Positions 1-7,521 of a stretch of DNA of 64,000 nucleotides are shown here, one piece after another. The DNA is from Streptomyces pacificus (GTDB lineage: Bacteria > Actinomycetota > Actinomycetes > Streptomycetales > Streptomycetaceae): contig NZ_BLLG01000006.1 of NCBI RefSeq assembly GCF_011766325.1, forward strand, positions 186,001 through 250,000, in the 5' to 3' direction. A program made the translations under genes and the position numbers. A model generated the notes under the pieces. That model did not search any database and was not told where the DNA came from. It saw only the letters and a program-made list of their open reading frames with translations. How positions within the stretch are numbered: position 1 is the first letter of the stretch; every line of letters begins with the position of its first letter.

Positions 1-2
1 TC

Positions 3-221
3 GACGGGGAGGCAGGTGAGTTCCGTCCCCTGCCCGACCCCTCGGCCCCATCAGGGTCCACCCCCGCCGACGATCCCTCGCCCGCCGCCGCGGGCGAGTC
101 GCACCCGTATCCCGTGTCCCAGCCACTCGAGCGCCAGACCCCGTCGCTCACGCTGGGGGCCGGTTGCGCCCTCATGGGACTGGGGCTCGGTTATATGGGG
201 CTGCGGCTGCGCCGGCACTGA
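3..221 (+). CDS. C-terminal end of a membrane-anchored protein (partial)
   Basis: Only the last 72 residues are inside the window; the reading frame is open to the left edge. The visible part is a Pro/Ser/Ala-rich, probably disordered and extracytoplasmic stretch, then a Gly/Leu-rich hydrophobic segment of about 18 residues and a short basic tail (RLRRH). That layout is typical of a C-terminal membrane anchor on a streptomycete secreted or surface protein. No LPXTG-type motif is seen. Function unknown. The stop TGA at 219-221 is about 120 bases before bpa. Confidence 0.55.
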   Translation, partial: DGEAGEFRPLPDPSAPSGSTPADDPSPAAAGESHPYPVSQPLERQTPSLTLGAGCALMGLGLGYMGLRLRRH

Positions 222-340
222 GCCCGGGGCGCACCGGGCGGACCGCATCGTGCCCCCGCGCCGCGGTGGGCCAACTCGATACGCAACCCGATACGGGGGC
301 ACACGGTGGGGTGAACCGTATGTGCGAGAGAATGGGCGGC

Positions 341-880
341 ATGGAGATGCCGAGGAGTGAACGGTCGCAGGAGAGCCCCCCGGTCCTGATCGTGGGGCAG
401 AACGGGATGGCGCTGGGCGGTGGCGAAGGTGACGGCGAGGTTCGCGAGGTCCCGGTGACCGAGATGGTCGAACAGCCTGCCAAGGTCATGCGGATCGGCA
501 GCATGATCAAGCAGTTGCTGGAGGAAGTGCGGGCGGCGCCTCTGGACGAGGCGAGCCGGGTCCGGCTGAAGGAGATCCATGCGAGCTCGGTGAAGGAACT
601 CGAAGAAGGGCTGGCGCCGGAGCTGGTCGAGGAGCTGGAGCGGCTGTCGCTTCCGTTCACCGACGAGGTGGTGCCCTCGGAGGCCGAGCTGAGGATCGCC
701 CAGGCGCAGCTGGTCGGCTGGCTCGAGGGGCTGTTCCACGGCATCCAGACGGCGCTGTTCGCCCAGCAGATGGCGGCCCGCGCCCAACTGGAGCAGATGC
801 GACGCGCCCTTCCCCCGGGCGCCACCGGCGACGACGAGCCCGCCCAAGGCGGCCCTGCCCGCTCGGGCCCCTATCTCTGA
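341..880 (+). CDS. bpa: Bacterial proteasome activator Bpa/PafE (DUF2587)
   Basis: Bpa (PafE) forms an ATP-independent ring that docks on the 20S proteasome and opens its gate for unfolded or specific substrates. The central 130 residues follow the mycobacterial protein closely: a VEQPAKVMRIG motif, the conserved LDEASR segment, and long helices ending in QAQLVGWLEGLFHGIQTALF. The C terminus is GPYL, close to the GQYL docking tail of the family, preceded by a flexible linker. About 179 aa, the expected length. ATG at 341 was chosen because GAGAG lies about ten bases upstream; an upstream GTG at 311 is possible. It stands alone, followed by a strong hairpin at 986. Family assignment is recognition; proteasome docking is inferred from the tail. 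Confidence 0.93.
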   Translation: MEMPRSERSQESPPVLIVGQNGMALGGGEGDGEVREVPVTEMVEQPAKVMRIGSMIKQLLEEVRAAPLDEASRVRLKEIHASSVKELEEGLAPELVEELERLSLPFTDEVVPSEAELRIAQAQLVGWLEGLFHGIQTALFAQQMAARAQLEQMRRALPPGATGDDEPAQGGPARSGPYL

Positions 881-985
881 GGCTCCCCCTGCCGGGGCCT
901 TTCCGTGGGCCTTCCCCGGGCCTTTCCGTGGGCAGCGTCCCGCGCCTCCCGTGGTGGGTGCCGTAGCCGGCTCGGGCCCGTCAGC

Positions 986-1017
986 CCGCCCCGCCGATCG
1001 CAGGATCGGCGGGGCGG
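986..1017 (+). terminator. Hairpin downstream of bpa
   Basis: A perfect 14-bp stem (CCGCCCCGCCGATC and its complement) closes a 4-base GCAG loop. There is no U-tract, as is usual for Streptomyces terminators. It lies about 105 bases after the bpa stop. Confidence 0.65.
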
Positions 1018-1227
1018 CAGGCAGCGGACCGGTGAAGCAACGGAGCACGTGCTGTGTGCACACGGTGCCGTGTACAGGCAGGCGTACTGGCTCCGGGGTG
1101 CGCCCCTTGACCGGACCGGTTCGGCGCCACCCGGCGCCATCGGACAGCAGCCCTGTGCCCTGTGCCCTGTGCCCCGGGGCAGGATCGCGAATGCCCGCAC
1201 CCGGGTCCACCCCGGAGGTCCGGCCCA

Positions 1228-1278
1228 CGGGGACTCCCGGGCCCCGGGGGTCGGATCCCCGGGGCCCGGGAGTCCCCG
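1228..1278 (-). terminator. Hairpin immediately after quinone oxidoreductase stop
   Basis: A 22-bp perfect stem (starting CGGGGACTCCCGGG on the plus strand) with a short loop near GTCGGAT ends one base from the quinone oxidoreductase stop codon. It is symmetric and would work in both directions, insulating bpa from the convergent gene. Confidence 0.7.
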
Positions 1279-1279
1279 T

Positions 1280-2308
1280 TCAACGACGGCCGGCAGGCGC
1301 CACCAGCAGCACCTTGCCCACATGGGCACCCGACTCCAGGGTCCGGTGTGCCGCTGCCGCCTCGGGCATCGGCAGCACCCGGTCCACCACGGGCTTCACT
1401 GTTCCTGCCTCGATGAGCGGCCAGACATGCTCCCGCACTGCGGCGACGATCGCCGCCTTCTCCTGCAGCGGCCGTCCGCGCAGCGACGTCGCGGTCACCG
1501 CCCCCCGCTTGCCGAGCAGCATCCCGAGGTTCAGCTCGCCCTTCACACCGCCCTGCAGTCCGATCACGGCCAGACGTCCGTTGGCGGCGAGCGCGCGCAG
1601 GTTCCGGTCCAGGTACTTGGCACCGATGATGTCGAGGATGACGTCGGCCCCCGCCCCGTCCGTCGCCTTGCGCAGTTCCTCCACGAAGTCCTGCTCGCGG
1701 TAGTCGATCAGGATGTCGGCGCCCAGTTCGGCGCAGCGCGCCAGCTTCTGAGGCCCTCCGGCGGTGACGGCGACGCGTGCGCCCACGGCCTTCGCCAGCT
1801 GGATGGCCATCGTGCCGATCCCGCTGGCGCCGCCGTGCACCAGCAGGGTCTCGGCGGGCCGCAGACGGGCGACCGTGAACACATTGGAGCTTGTGGCGGT
1901 ACCCCCACCCATGAAGATGTTAGACCACACCGTTGCGGTTGCTTCCGGCAGCGCGGCAGCGTCGGCCACAGACACACCGTCCGGTACAGGAAGTACCTGG
2001 CCAGCGGGCACGCTCACCTTCTCGGCGTACCCCCCACCACTCAGGAGAGCGCACACCGGCTGACCGACTTTCCACCCGGTGACCCCCTCCCCCAGCGCTG
2101 CCACATGCCCGGAGCACTCAAGTCCCGGATACGGCGAAGCGCCGGGCGGAGGATCGTAGAAGCCTTGGCGCTGGAGTAGGTCCGCCCGGTTCACGGCGCT
2201 GGCCGTCACATCAATGAGGACTTCCCCCGGCCCCGGTACGGGGTCCGGTACCTCTGTCCATGTGAGCACTTCCGGCCCACCCGGTTCGGTGATCGTGATT
2301 GCTTTCAT
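1280..2308 (-). CDS. NAD(P)H:quinone oxidoreductase (PIG3-type), hybrid gene rebuilt by element 1
   Basis: Zinc-free medium-chain dehydrogenase/reductase of the quinone oxidoreductase group, 342 aa, reducing quinones with NADPH in the cytoplasm. The N-terminal domain has the family signature NRADLLQRQGFYDPPPG (about residues 39-55). The Rossmann part carries the HGGASGIGTMAIQLAK nucleotide-binding segment. Around residues 130-143 there is a roughly 12-residue insert (GGGTATSS between SNIFM and NVFTVARLRP) that family members lack. It coincides with the att junction at 1884-1888. The first ~140 codons therefore come from the mobile element and the rest from the host gene, whose original 5' part sits at 7567-7953. 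It is in frame and likely functional, though the insert lies between the two domains. Confidence 0.88.
   Translation of the reverse strand: MKAITITEPGGPEVLTWTEVPDPVPGPGEVLIDVTASAVNRADLLQRQGFYDPPPGASPYPGLECSGHVAALGEGVTGWKVGQPVCALLSGGGYAEKVSVPAGQVLPVPDGVSVADAAALPEATATVWSNIFMGGGTATSSNVFTVARLRPAETLLVHGGASGIGTMAIQLAKAVGARVAVTAGGPQKLARCAELGADILIDYREQDFVEELRKATDGAGADVILDIIGAKYLDRNLRALAANGRLAVIGLQGGVKGELNLGMLLGKRGAVTATSLRGRPLQEKAAIVAAVREHVWPLIEAGTVKPVVDRVLPMPEAAAAHRTLESGAHVGKVLLVAPAGRR
1884..1888. other. attL core of element 1 (TTGGA)
   Basis: Core shared with 7565-7569. To its left is host sequence (CGTGAACACA); to its right is the element arm GCTTGTGGCGGTACCCCCA, which is the imperfect inverted partner of the arm at the other end. 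Confidence 0.72.
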
Positions 2309-2397
2309 AACCTCACGCTACCCATGACGAAGGCCCCGCCCATGTGCCACGGGGGCCGACGCACGGACGGGGCCGCTGAGGGGCCGCTGAGGGGCGT

Positions 2398-3204
2398 TCA
2401 GACGGCTTTTCGGTACTCCGCCCAGCGTCGGGCAGCGTCAAGGACAGTGGCCGTCCACGGGTCCGGGTCGGCACCCGCGATTTCTTCCCACAGATTTGCG
2501 GTCGCCAGCGAGAAAGCCGTCACTGCTTCCGGTGCTGCCGTCTGCCACGCGGGAACACGTGCCGCCCACTGTTCGGCCGACTGGGGTTCTTGCTTGCCTG
2601 CCGCCATGAGCCACACCGTCCAGTGGGCAGCGTCCAGCCATGCGGCACCGCGTGTTGCCCAAGCCCAGTCAACGAGAAAGGCGGGGCCGTCCACCATGAC
2701 GTTCTCGTTGTTCAGGTCTGTGTGAAGCAGGGAGTTGCCCGCGAAGTGCGCAACGTCGGACGGCTTGGCCGCGTACCTCTCAAGACGTTGTTCCGCCTGC
2801 CGCAACTCGATTTCGGGGCAGGGGACTTCCCCCAGTCGGCAAAGAAGATCGGCCACTTTGGGGAGGTCCGGCGAACCTGCCGAGTAGTCGGCGTGGTGGC
2901 CGTCCAGTACCTCAAACCCCAGGAGCACCCATCCGGCGTCTTCCACCTGCCAGAGAAGCGCGGGCGCGATTCCTCGGAGGTACGGGTTTACTTCGGCTTC
3001 CCGGCGCTGAGTCCATACGCGCTTGTGGTCGGTTCTTAGGCCCTTGACGAAGAAGGAACCGCCAGCGGTGAAGATTCGCGCCGCGATTTCGCTATTGAAG
3101 CCTTGCCGTACCGTTTCGGTCTTGATGATTTCCCCGGCGCGAGATTCAACGCCAGCAAGTACGGCGGACGGTAGATCATCGAATGACATTCGCTGAGTTG
3201 CCAC
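2398..3204 (-). CDS. Aminoglycoside phosphotransferase (APH)-fold kinase-like protein
   Basis: 268 aa with the catalytic signature of the APH/choline-kinase fold: LLHTDLNNENVMV (HxDxxxxN, about residues 172-184) followed by FLVDWAWAT, which supplies the metal-binding Asp. It is the last gene of the element 1 operon, after the radical SAM and precursor genes and 94 bases past the precursor stop. APH-like proteins recur in some RiPP pathways (for example thioamitides and type V lanthipeptides), so a role in peptide modification is plausible; a simple antibiotic kinase or small-molecule kinase cannot be excluded. Start is GTG at 3204; an ATG six codons inside (3189) is the alternative. Confidence 0.78.
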   Translation of the reverse strand: MATQRMSFDDLPSAVLAGVESRAGEIIKTETVRQGFNSEIAARIFTAGGSFFVKGLRTDHKRVWTQRREAEVNPYLRGIAPALLWQVEDAGWVLLGFEVLDGHHADYSAGSPDLPKVADLLCRLGEVPCPEIELRQAEQRLERYAAKPSDVAHFAGNSLLHTDLNNENVMVDGPAFLVDWAWATRGAAWLDAAHWTVWLMAAGKQEPQSAEQWAARVPAWQTAAPEAVTAFSLATANLWEEIAGADPDPWTATVLDAARRWAEYRKAV

Positions 3205-3297
3205 GGTCCCCAGACTCTCATACGACGGCCCACACGGGCCCCGCAGCGCGTGAACGCCACAGAGCCCGTGCGGAGTCCTACGGGTGTACCGGCGCGG

Positions 3298-3468
3298 TTA
3301 CCGGTACGGGTTGTCGTCGTTGCAGCCCGGTACGGTGCCTTCGGTCAGCGACTCGACGTCGTCCACGATGACCAGTCCGGCCGGTTCCGGGGTCTTCGGC
3401 TGGTCGCCCGTGGCCGGTACCAGGCTCAGCCCCGGGCGGGTGGTGAGTTCGACGGCTACAGCGCTCAT
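3298..3468 (-). CDS. Putative RiPP precursor peptide coupled to the radical SAM gene
   Basis: A 56-codon reading frame, too short for routine calling. Its ATG (3468-3466) overlaps the TGA of the radical SAM gene in an ATGA junction, so the two are translationally coupled; GGAG lies about 11 bases upstream inside the radical SAM gene. The first ~45 residues look like a leader: Pro/Thr-rich, then an acidic hydrophobic stretch (LVIVDDVESLTEG). The end, GCNDDNPYR, is rich in residues radical SAM/SPASM enzymes can crosslink (Cys, Asn, Asp, Tyr) and is the natural core candidate. There is no similarity I recognise to a characterised peptide. The precursor role is inferred from size, position and composition. 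Confidence 0.6.
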   Translation of the reverse strand: MSAVAVELTTRPGLSLVPATGDQPKTPEPAGLVIVDDVESLTEGTVPGCNDDNPYR

Positions 3469-4586
3469 TCTGTGTGGTCTCCGTTTCCGTGTTGACAGTA
3501 GGTGTTCAGTGGTGCCTTCGCTTCCTGGTACGCCTTAGCGAGTGGCCGACATACCCGGCAGGTTGCCGAGAGTTGGCAGCCGCTACAGCCACCGGAGCGA
3601 AGCATTTGGGCGCCTGCGATTGCGGGCAGACGCGAAAGGCCATTTAGTCCCTCAGCCATGAGGCTTACGGGGTTTTCACGGCCGACCTTGCACATGGTGG
3701 CGAACCCATAGGGGTCCACGTGAAAGAATGTGTGTCCGGCCGGGCAGCCCTGAAAGACCGTGGACTTGTCCAGGAATCCCGGAGCCTGAGCGGCGAGCGG
3801 TTCGGGATTTCCGTCATAGGTAGGCGAGATATTCGCGTATTCGGTGTACGTGGTCGCGTACTCCCCTGCGATTTCCCGCATGGCTTCAACTTCGTGCGCG
3901 TTGTGCTTAGTGATGATCAATGCGAGTTCAAGTGAGACCCCCGCCTCTTTGGCAGCCTTGAGCCCCTTCATGAGCAGCTTGTAAGCACCCGGCTTACGCG
4001 TGAGGGAATCGAAACTCTCAGCCGTCGCGCCGTACAGGGAAACCGTCACCTTGTGCGGGGGCAGGGACGAAAGAAGCTCGATGGTTTCCGGCCGGTGCAG
4101 TCGAGACCCATTCGTCAGAATCTCGATGAGCATTCCCAACCCGAAGGCCGTTCGGTAGGCGTGCGGGAAATCCCGGTCAATTGTGGGCTCTCCCCCGGTG
4201 AACTGGAGCCACAACACCCCCGCGTCACGGAGCATGAAGAGCAGCCGGTCTTTCTCTTCGCGCGGCAGACCCTCAAATTTCCGCTCGGCAAGGTAGCAGT
4301 GCTCACAGTTGAAATTGCAGCCCTTATTGATCTCCCACGTTGCCCGGCTGTAGTTCAGCGGAGTGAGCGGGCGAACCAGAACGGTTCCCTTGGCCGGGCA
4401 TCCGGCAATGTCGATTCCCCATGCCTGCCGGGCAGCGTCGGCCAGCCATCCCGGTACCGCCTGCCCGTCGGCCACGGCACCGGCAAGTTCCCGGTGCATG
4501 GCGTACGGGACGTGCATTCCCTTACGCGCACCGGGGCGCGCAATGATGAACTTGTCACCTTGCGGACTGGCAATGACCTGGTGCAT
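3465..4586 (-). CDS. Radical SAM/SPASM peptide-modifying enzyme
   Basis: 373 aa. The radical SAM core starts near residue 88 with the cluster motif CNFNCEHC (CxxxCxxC), then the GGEP motif (FTGGEPTID), which binds the SAM amino group, and ILTNGS. The C-terminal third has the Cys-rich arrangement of a SPASM domain (CPAG, then CKVG, CSGCQLSATCRVC and a final C), expected to hold auxiliary Fe-S clusters. Such enzymes crosslink or epimerise ribosomal peptides. The strong GGAGGA ribosome site supports ATG 4586. A 53-base gap and a hairpin separate it from the upstream tiny genes; the downstream precursor-like gene overlaps by four bases. Substrate unknown. Confidence 0.88.
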   Translation of the reverse strand: MHQVIASPQGDKFIIARPGARKGMHVPYAMHRELAGAVADGQAVPGWLADAARQAWGIDIAGCPAKGTVLVRPLTPLNYSRATWEINKGCNFNCEHCYLAERKFEGLPREEKDRLLFMLRDAGVLWLQFTGGEPTIDRDFPHAYRTAFGLGMLIEILTNGSRLHRPETIELLSSLPPHKVTVSLYGATAESFDSLTRKPGAYKLLMKGLKAAKEAGVSLELALIITKHNAHEVEAMREIAGEYATTYTEYANISPTYDGNPEPLAAQAPGFLDKSTVFQGCPAGHTFFHVDPYGFATMCKVGRENPVSLMAEGLNGLSRLPAIAGAQMLRSGGCSGCQLSATCRVCRPLAKAYQEAKAPLNTYCQHGNGDHTE

Positions 4587-4645
4587 TGGGGGTTCCTCCG
4601 GGGTTGTGGGTCCCCGCCCGACTACGGCTGTCCGTTCACGTAGCC

Positions 4646-4665
4646 GGGCGGGGCTTGCCCCGCCC
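4646..4665 (-). promoter_or_regulatory. Short palindrome ahead of the radical SAM gene
   Basis: GGGCGGGGC and GCCCCGCCC arms around TT, between the tiny genes and the radical SAM start. It could be an attenuator or an internal terminator that lowers radical SAM expression relative to the upstream genes. Confidence 0.4.
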
Positions 4666-4738
4666 CTGCCCTTTCCGATTCGCCGTGGGGGTTGGAGATT
4701 CGGTTAGGTTCGGCAGGGGCGGGAATCTGGGGGTGCGG

Positions 4739-4975
4739 CTACGCTGCCGCGTAATCGGCTTCGCTTAATCGCCATTCGGTGACGAAGTCCAGCATCATCG
4801 GGCGGCAGGTGAGAGAGAGAAACAGGTCGGTGTCAGCAAGCCCGAAAATTCTGTCGGGCCCACCAGCGTTGATACTGATGCTTCGGCCGTTCGCCAGTGC
4901 GTTCATTTGCTTGCCCTGGTGGTGCATGTCCATGGCCCATTTCCGGAAGATGTTTCCGGGGTTGGGGCTCTCCAC
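4739..4975 (-). CDS. Small uncharacterised protein of element 1
   Basis: A reading frame of about 78 aa if the GTG at 4975 is used; the frame is open further upstream to 5119 but that part overlaps the preceding gene. The visible protein has no membrane segment or signal peptide. It contains the recognisable stretch NALANGRSISINAGGPDRIFG and ends LSEADYAAA. I do not recognise the family. It lies in the same reverse-strand operon as the other tiny genes and 150 bases before the radical SAM gene. Start uncertain. Confidence 0.5.
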   Translation of the reverse strand: MESPNPGNIFRKWAMDMHHQGKQMNALANGRSISINAGGPDRIFGLADTDLFLSLTCRPMMLDFVTEWRLSEADYAAA

Positions 4976-5040
4976 GCTGGCAAGGTGCAGGCATTCGGGC
5001 GGCAGGGGCCCTACTCCGGGAGTGGGGTCAAGCGCGTTTG

Positions 5041-5184
5041 CTAGGCGGTGCGCACGACCACGTAACCAACGAATGGCCAGCCGGGGGGGGAGTTGGCCCG
5101 GTATCCGCCAAGGAACCATTCCCGTCCGTCCACCGAACTACGGGCGACGAATTCGCACCAGTAGCCTTCAACGTTCGCGGTCAC
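5041..5184 (-). CDS. 47-aa uncharacterised protein of element 1
   Basis: GTG at 5184-5182 overlaps the TGA of the preceding gene (GTGA), indicating coupled translation. The product is aromatic-rich: EGYWCEFVARSSVDGREWFLGGYRA, then PFVGYVVVRTA at the end, suggesting a compact beta-rich fold. It begins VTAN, the same four residues as the gene at 5608, which has the same kind of overlap. No function recognised. Confidence 0.6.
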   Translation of the reverse strand: MTANVEGYWCEFVARSSVDGREWFLGGYRANSPPGWPFVGYVVVRTA

Positions 5185-5459
5185 AACCACTCCCCCGGAA
5201 CGATGCGGTACGGCACACTGGTCACCAGCCGGTACGTCAGATGCTCGCGGTTGTCGCTGCGGTGCTCCCCAACCCAAGTCGCTGCCGCCGCTTGTGCTTC
5301 ACGGTCGGCCTTTTCCTGAGTCTCCGGGGTGTTCTGCTTCTCGACTTCCACCGGGGGCCCGGATTCACCACATACGGCGCACTGCATGGCGTGCGCCTGG
5401 GGTTCTGCGTCGGGTTCGCAGTCTGCCTCAACGCGAAAGCGTCGGAATCGGTATCCCAT
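5181..5459 (-). CDS. Small CxxC protein, probably DUF7848-like
   Basis: 92 aa. The N terminus (MGYRFRRFRVEADCEPDAEPQ) leads into MQCAVCGESG, a single CxxC pair that could hold half a zinc site. A Glu-rich linker, WVGEHRSDNREHLTYRLV and a VPYRIVPGEWL end follow. This general layout resembles the DUF7848 proteins common in Streptomyces mobile regions; I hold the name loosely. ATG 5459-5457 overlaps the upstream TAA (TAATG), so it is coupled to the preceding 49-aa gene. Confidence 0.62.
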   Translation of the reverse strand: MGYRFRRFRVEADCEPDAEPQAHAMQCAVCGESGPPVEVEKQNTPETQEKADREAQAAAATWVGEHRSDNREHLTYRLVTSVPYRIVPGEWL

Positions 5460-5608
5460 TACCGCCTGCCCAGTTCCTTGAAGTGCTCTTCAATTGCAGC
5501 CCCCAATTCCTCCACCCGTTCGGCCAGCGTGTCGCCGGTAGGTGCTTCGTCGTCCGGCTGGTCATCCGGTCGGGGATGCGGCGAGCGTTCCGGGGCGTTC
5601 GCGGTCAC
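5459..5608 (-). CDS. 49-aa acidic protein with C-terminal amphipathic helix
   Basis: GTG 5608-5606 overlaps the TGA of the gene upstream (GTGA). The first half is a disordered Pro/Asp-rich tail and the second half (LAERVEELGAAIEEHFKELG) is a heptad-like helix suited to dimerisation or to binding a partner. No family recognised. It is embedded in a chain of four coupled tiny genes. Confidence 0.55.
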   Translation of the reverse strand: MTANAPERSPHPRPDDQPDDEAPTGDTLAERVEELGAAIEEHFKELGRR

Positions 5609-5841
5609 CGCTCTGCCCCCTCGCCCTGGTCGGCCCGGTGCAGGTGCCCAGTGATCACCCGGTTGAAGTCGGCAACGCGCTGGGGTGCCCCCTGTGTCCG
5701 TGCGGCCGTCCGGCCCCGGTCTGCCGCGAAGCACACGCGGCAGTCAGGATGCGCCACGGGCTCAAGGTCCGGCATGGGCACTGCCGCCGCCAGCTCCTCT
5801 ACGCCGCGCGGTCGGGCGGGGTTCGTCGGCCGGTCGGTCAT
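5605..5841 (-). CDS. Small CxxC/His protein of element 1, first gene of the operon
   Basis: About 78 aa from ATG 5841, preferred because GGGGAC sits about ten bases upstream; an in-frame GTG at 5895 has no ribosome site. The core reads CRVCFAADRGRTAARTQGAP, then VADFNRVITGHLHRA. The pattern C-x2-C, a helix rich in Ala/Arg, then V-x-D-x-N followed by His matches the small protein at 30398-30598 in element 2, so both belong to one actinobacterial family of XRE-associated accessory proteins. It is divergent from the XRE gene and leads the reverse-strand operon. Function unknown. Confidence 0.6.
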   Translation of the reverse strand: MTDRPTNPARPRGVEELAAAVPMPDLEPVAHPDCRVCFAADRGRTAARTQGAPQRVADFNRVITGHLHRADQGEGAER

Positions 5842-5935
5842 GGTGTTGCCGTCCCCTTCGTCTGCGGGTGCTGCTGTCCGTAATGACGTACTCACAGAGT
5901 CGGACTTTGGGTCTACGCTCGAAAGACGGCAGCGC

Positions 5936-5955
5936 TGGACACCGCCAACTGTCCA
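5936..5955. promoter_or_regulatory. Inverted repeat between XRE gene and the tiny-gene operon
   Basis: TGGACA and TGTCCA separated by eight bases, 23 bases before the XRE start, in the only divergent promoter region of element 1. Likely the binding site of the XRE regulator. Confidence 0.45.
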
Positions 5956-5978
5956 ACGATCAAGGGGCGTTCAGTCGT

Positions 5979-6810
5979 ATGAGTGTCGAAAACGAGAACG
6001 ATGATCTAGCCGACCCGTCAGCGTCTCCTTTGGTGCACTTTGGCAGCGAAGTGCGCATTGAGCGTGAACGACTTGGTTTGTCTCGCAAGGAGTTAGGCGC
6101 GGAAGCGCACTGCGGGTACTCCCTGGTGGCCAAGATTGAGGCTGGCGAGCGCGTACCGGCCTTGGAGTTCGCGGAAGCGTGCGACCGCGTGTTCCCCAAC
6201 GCCAACGGGCGCTTCGTTCGACTCTGGCCGTTGGCGCTCCGCTACGCGTTCCCGCCCTGGTTCCGTCGGTACGTGGAGCTGGAGGCGAAGGCAACCGTGG
6301 TTCGGATGTTCCACCCCACGCTTCTACCGGGGTTGGTGCAGACGCGCCCCTATGCCGAAGCGGTCTTGCGTACCGGTCGGCCGACCAACCTTGAGGACTT
6401 GCTGACTGCCCGGATGGAGCGGCAACGCATCCTTGGTCGCGAAGACGGCCCCGCACGCTTGTGGTTGGTGCTGAACGAGAGCGCCCTACGCAACCCCGTT
6501 GGCGACGCTGCCACCATGCGTGCTCAGCTTGACCACTTGCGGGACCTTGCCGAGACCCCCCCGGCACCGGGTGCAACTTGTTCCCCAGCACAAGGCGAAC
6601 AACCTGGTGGTCAGTCCCTTCGGATTGCTCGGGTTCAAGGAGGGGGCCGACGTGGTGCACGTGGACGGCTTCCCAAGGGGGTACATCCTCGCTGAAGAAG
6701 CGGACGTTGCGGCGGCACAGGATGCCTATGATCTGCTGACCGCCATGGCCGCGCCGCCGGATGAGACGGCAGACATGATCAACACCATTGCGAAGGACTG
6801 TTACTCATGA
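5979..6810 (+). pseudogene. XRE-family (Scr1-type) regulator with a frameshift in a C7 run
   Basis: The N-terminal helix-turn-helix (EVRIERERLGLSRKELG and the recognition part SLVAKIEAGERVP) is followed by the large C-terminal domain typical of streptomycete XRE/DUF397 pairs, with FHPTLLPGLVQTRPYAEAVL. Reading continues normally to about 6553. There a run of seven C shifts the frame; the expected ending (VQLVPQHKANNLVVSPFG through DMINTIAKDCYS) continues one base over and stops at 6808-6810, where it overlaps the DUF397 ATG. Removing one C restores a protein of about 276 aa. This could be a real loss, a sequencing error in a homopolymer, or slippage. Confidence 0.75.
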
Positions 6811-7010
6811 CGCACAACCTCGTTCCCGACTGGACCAGTTCGAGCTACAGCCAGAGCAACGGCGGTGAGTGTGTCGAGTGGGCCCCGGAGTACGCGCGGG
6901 CCACGGGCACGTTCCTGGTCCGTGACAGCAAGGACCCGAACGGCCCGACGCTGAACCTCACGGCCGAAGGCTTCGCCGGTCTCGTGGCCTTCGCCAAGAC
7001 GCACGGCTGA
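6807..7010 (+). CDS. DUF397 protein
   Basis: 67 aa with the standard DUF397 pattern: WTSSSYSQSNGGECVEW, then VRDSKDPNGPTL and a hydrophobic C-terminal helix (FAGLVAFAKTHG). DUF397 proteins are paired with XRE regulators throughout Streptomyces and in several cases act as the regulator's partner or antagonist. The ATG overlaps the TGA of the XRE frame (ATGA). Terminated by the hairpin at 7038. Confidence 0.9.
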   Translation: MTHNLVPDWTSSSYSQSNGGECVEWAPEYARATGTFLVRDSKDPNGPTLNLTAEGFAGLVAFAKTHG

Positions 7011-7037
7011 CCGGCCGACGCGCACGCCGCCCAGTTC

Positions 7038-7076
7038 GAGCCCCGCCACTTCACCCCCTTCGGAGTGGCGGGGCTC
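7038..7076 (+). terminator. Terminator after XRE/DUF397
   Basis: 13-bp perfect stem GAGCCCCGCCACT with its complement, loop of 13 bases, 28 bases after the DUF397 stop. Confidence 0.7.
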
Positions 7077-7242
7077 TTCGCTACCCTGCGTAAAAATTTG
7101 GGTCGTCGCCGGCGGAGCTCCCGGGGGGTAAAACGGACATAGAGGGCCCCGAGGCTCTACTTTGCGTGATCACATGGCAGGGGCGCGCACAAGCACCACG
7201 CGCCGGAGATCATGGGCTAGGCGACTGGCCAACGAAGGGGAC

Positions 7243-7441
7243 TCAGGGGGCCGCTGATGGGCCGTACGGAGGTTGGCCGGGCCGGTAGGCTACGCCGGTC
7301 GGCAAGGGGCTCTCAGGGGCGCTCACAGCGTCCTTCTGGGGACAGTGGATAGGCAGGCTCAGCGCGGCCAGCAAGACGAAGGCGACGGCCGTTGTGACGG
7401 CCGCAAGCGCGGAGCGGACGGGCGGGCGGGCGGTGGTTCAT
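7243..7441 (-). pseudogene. Small secreted/membrane protein broken by a tetranucleotide repeat slip (tentative)
   Basis: ATG 7441 follows a good AGGGGGAACC site, but the frame becomes arginine-rich after nine codons. The sequence there is three copies of GGGC (plus strand, 7420-7431). With two copies the frame would continue as VRSALAAVTTAVAFVLLAAL (a signal peptide or membrane anchor) and a short Pro-rich tail, about 60 aa in all. The reconstruction is my inference. Confidence 0.35.
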
Positions 7442-7521
7442 GGTTCCCCCTGAGTGGCGGTGACGCAGTCGGCGCAAACGCGTCGGCTTCTCCCCTGAGT
7501 TGGTGGGTTGGTGTCTGCCGG

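Larger units (their letters stand above)
881..1279. other. Convergent intergenic region with two strong hairpins
   Basis: This 400-base gap between bpa (forward) and the quinone oxidoreductase (reverse) holds no gene I can support. It starts with short repeats built on CCTTTCCGTGGGC and contains two long perfect stems, listed separately, which fit termination from both sides. Confidence 0.6.

Noticed and set aside
3713..3726. Second parS-like sequence GGTCCACGTGAAAG in the radical SAM gene
   Set aside because: Three mismatches to the 14-base consensus and a position inside a mobile gene; chance similarity.
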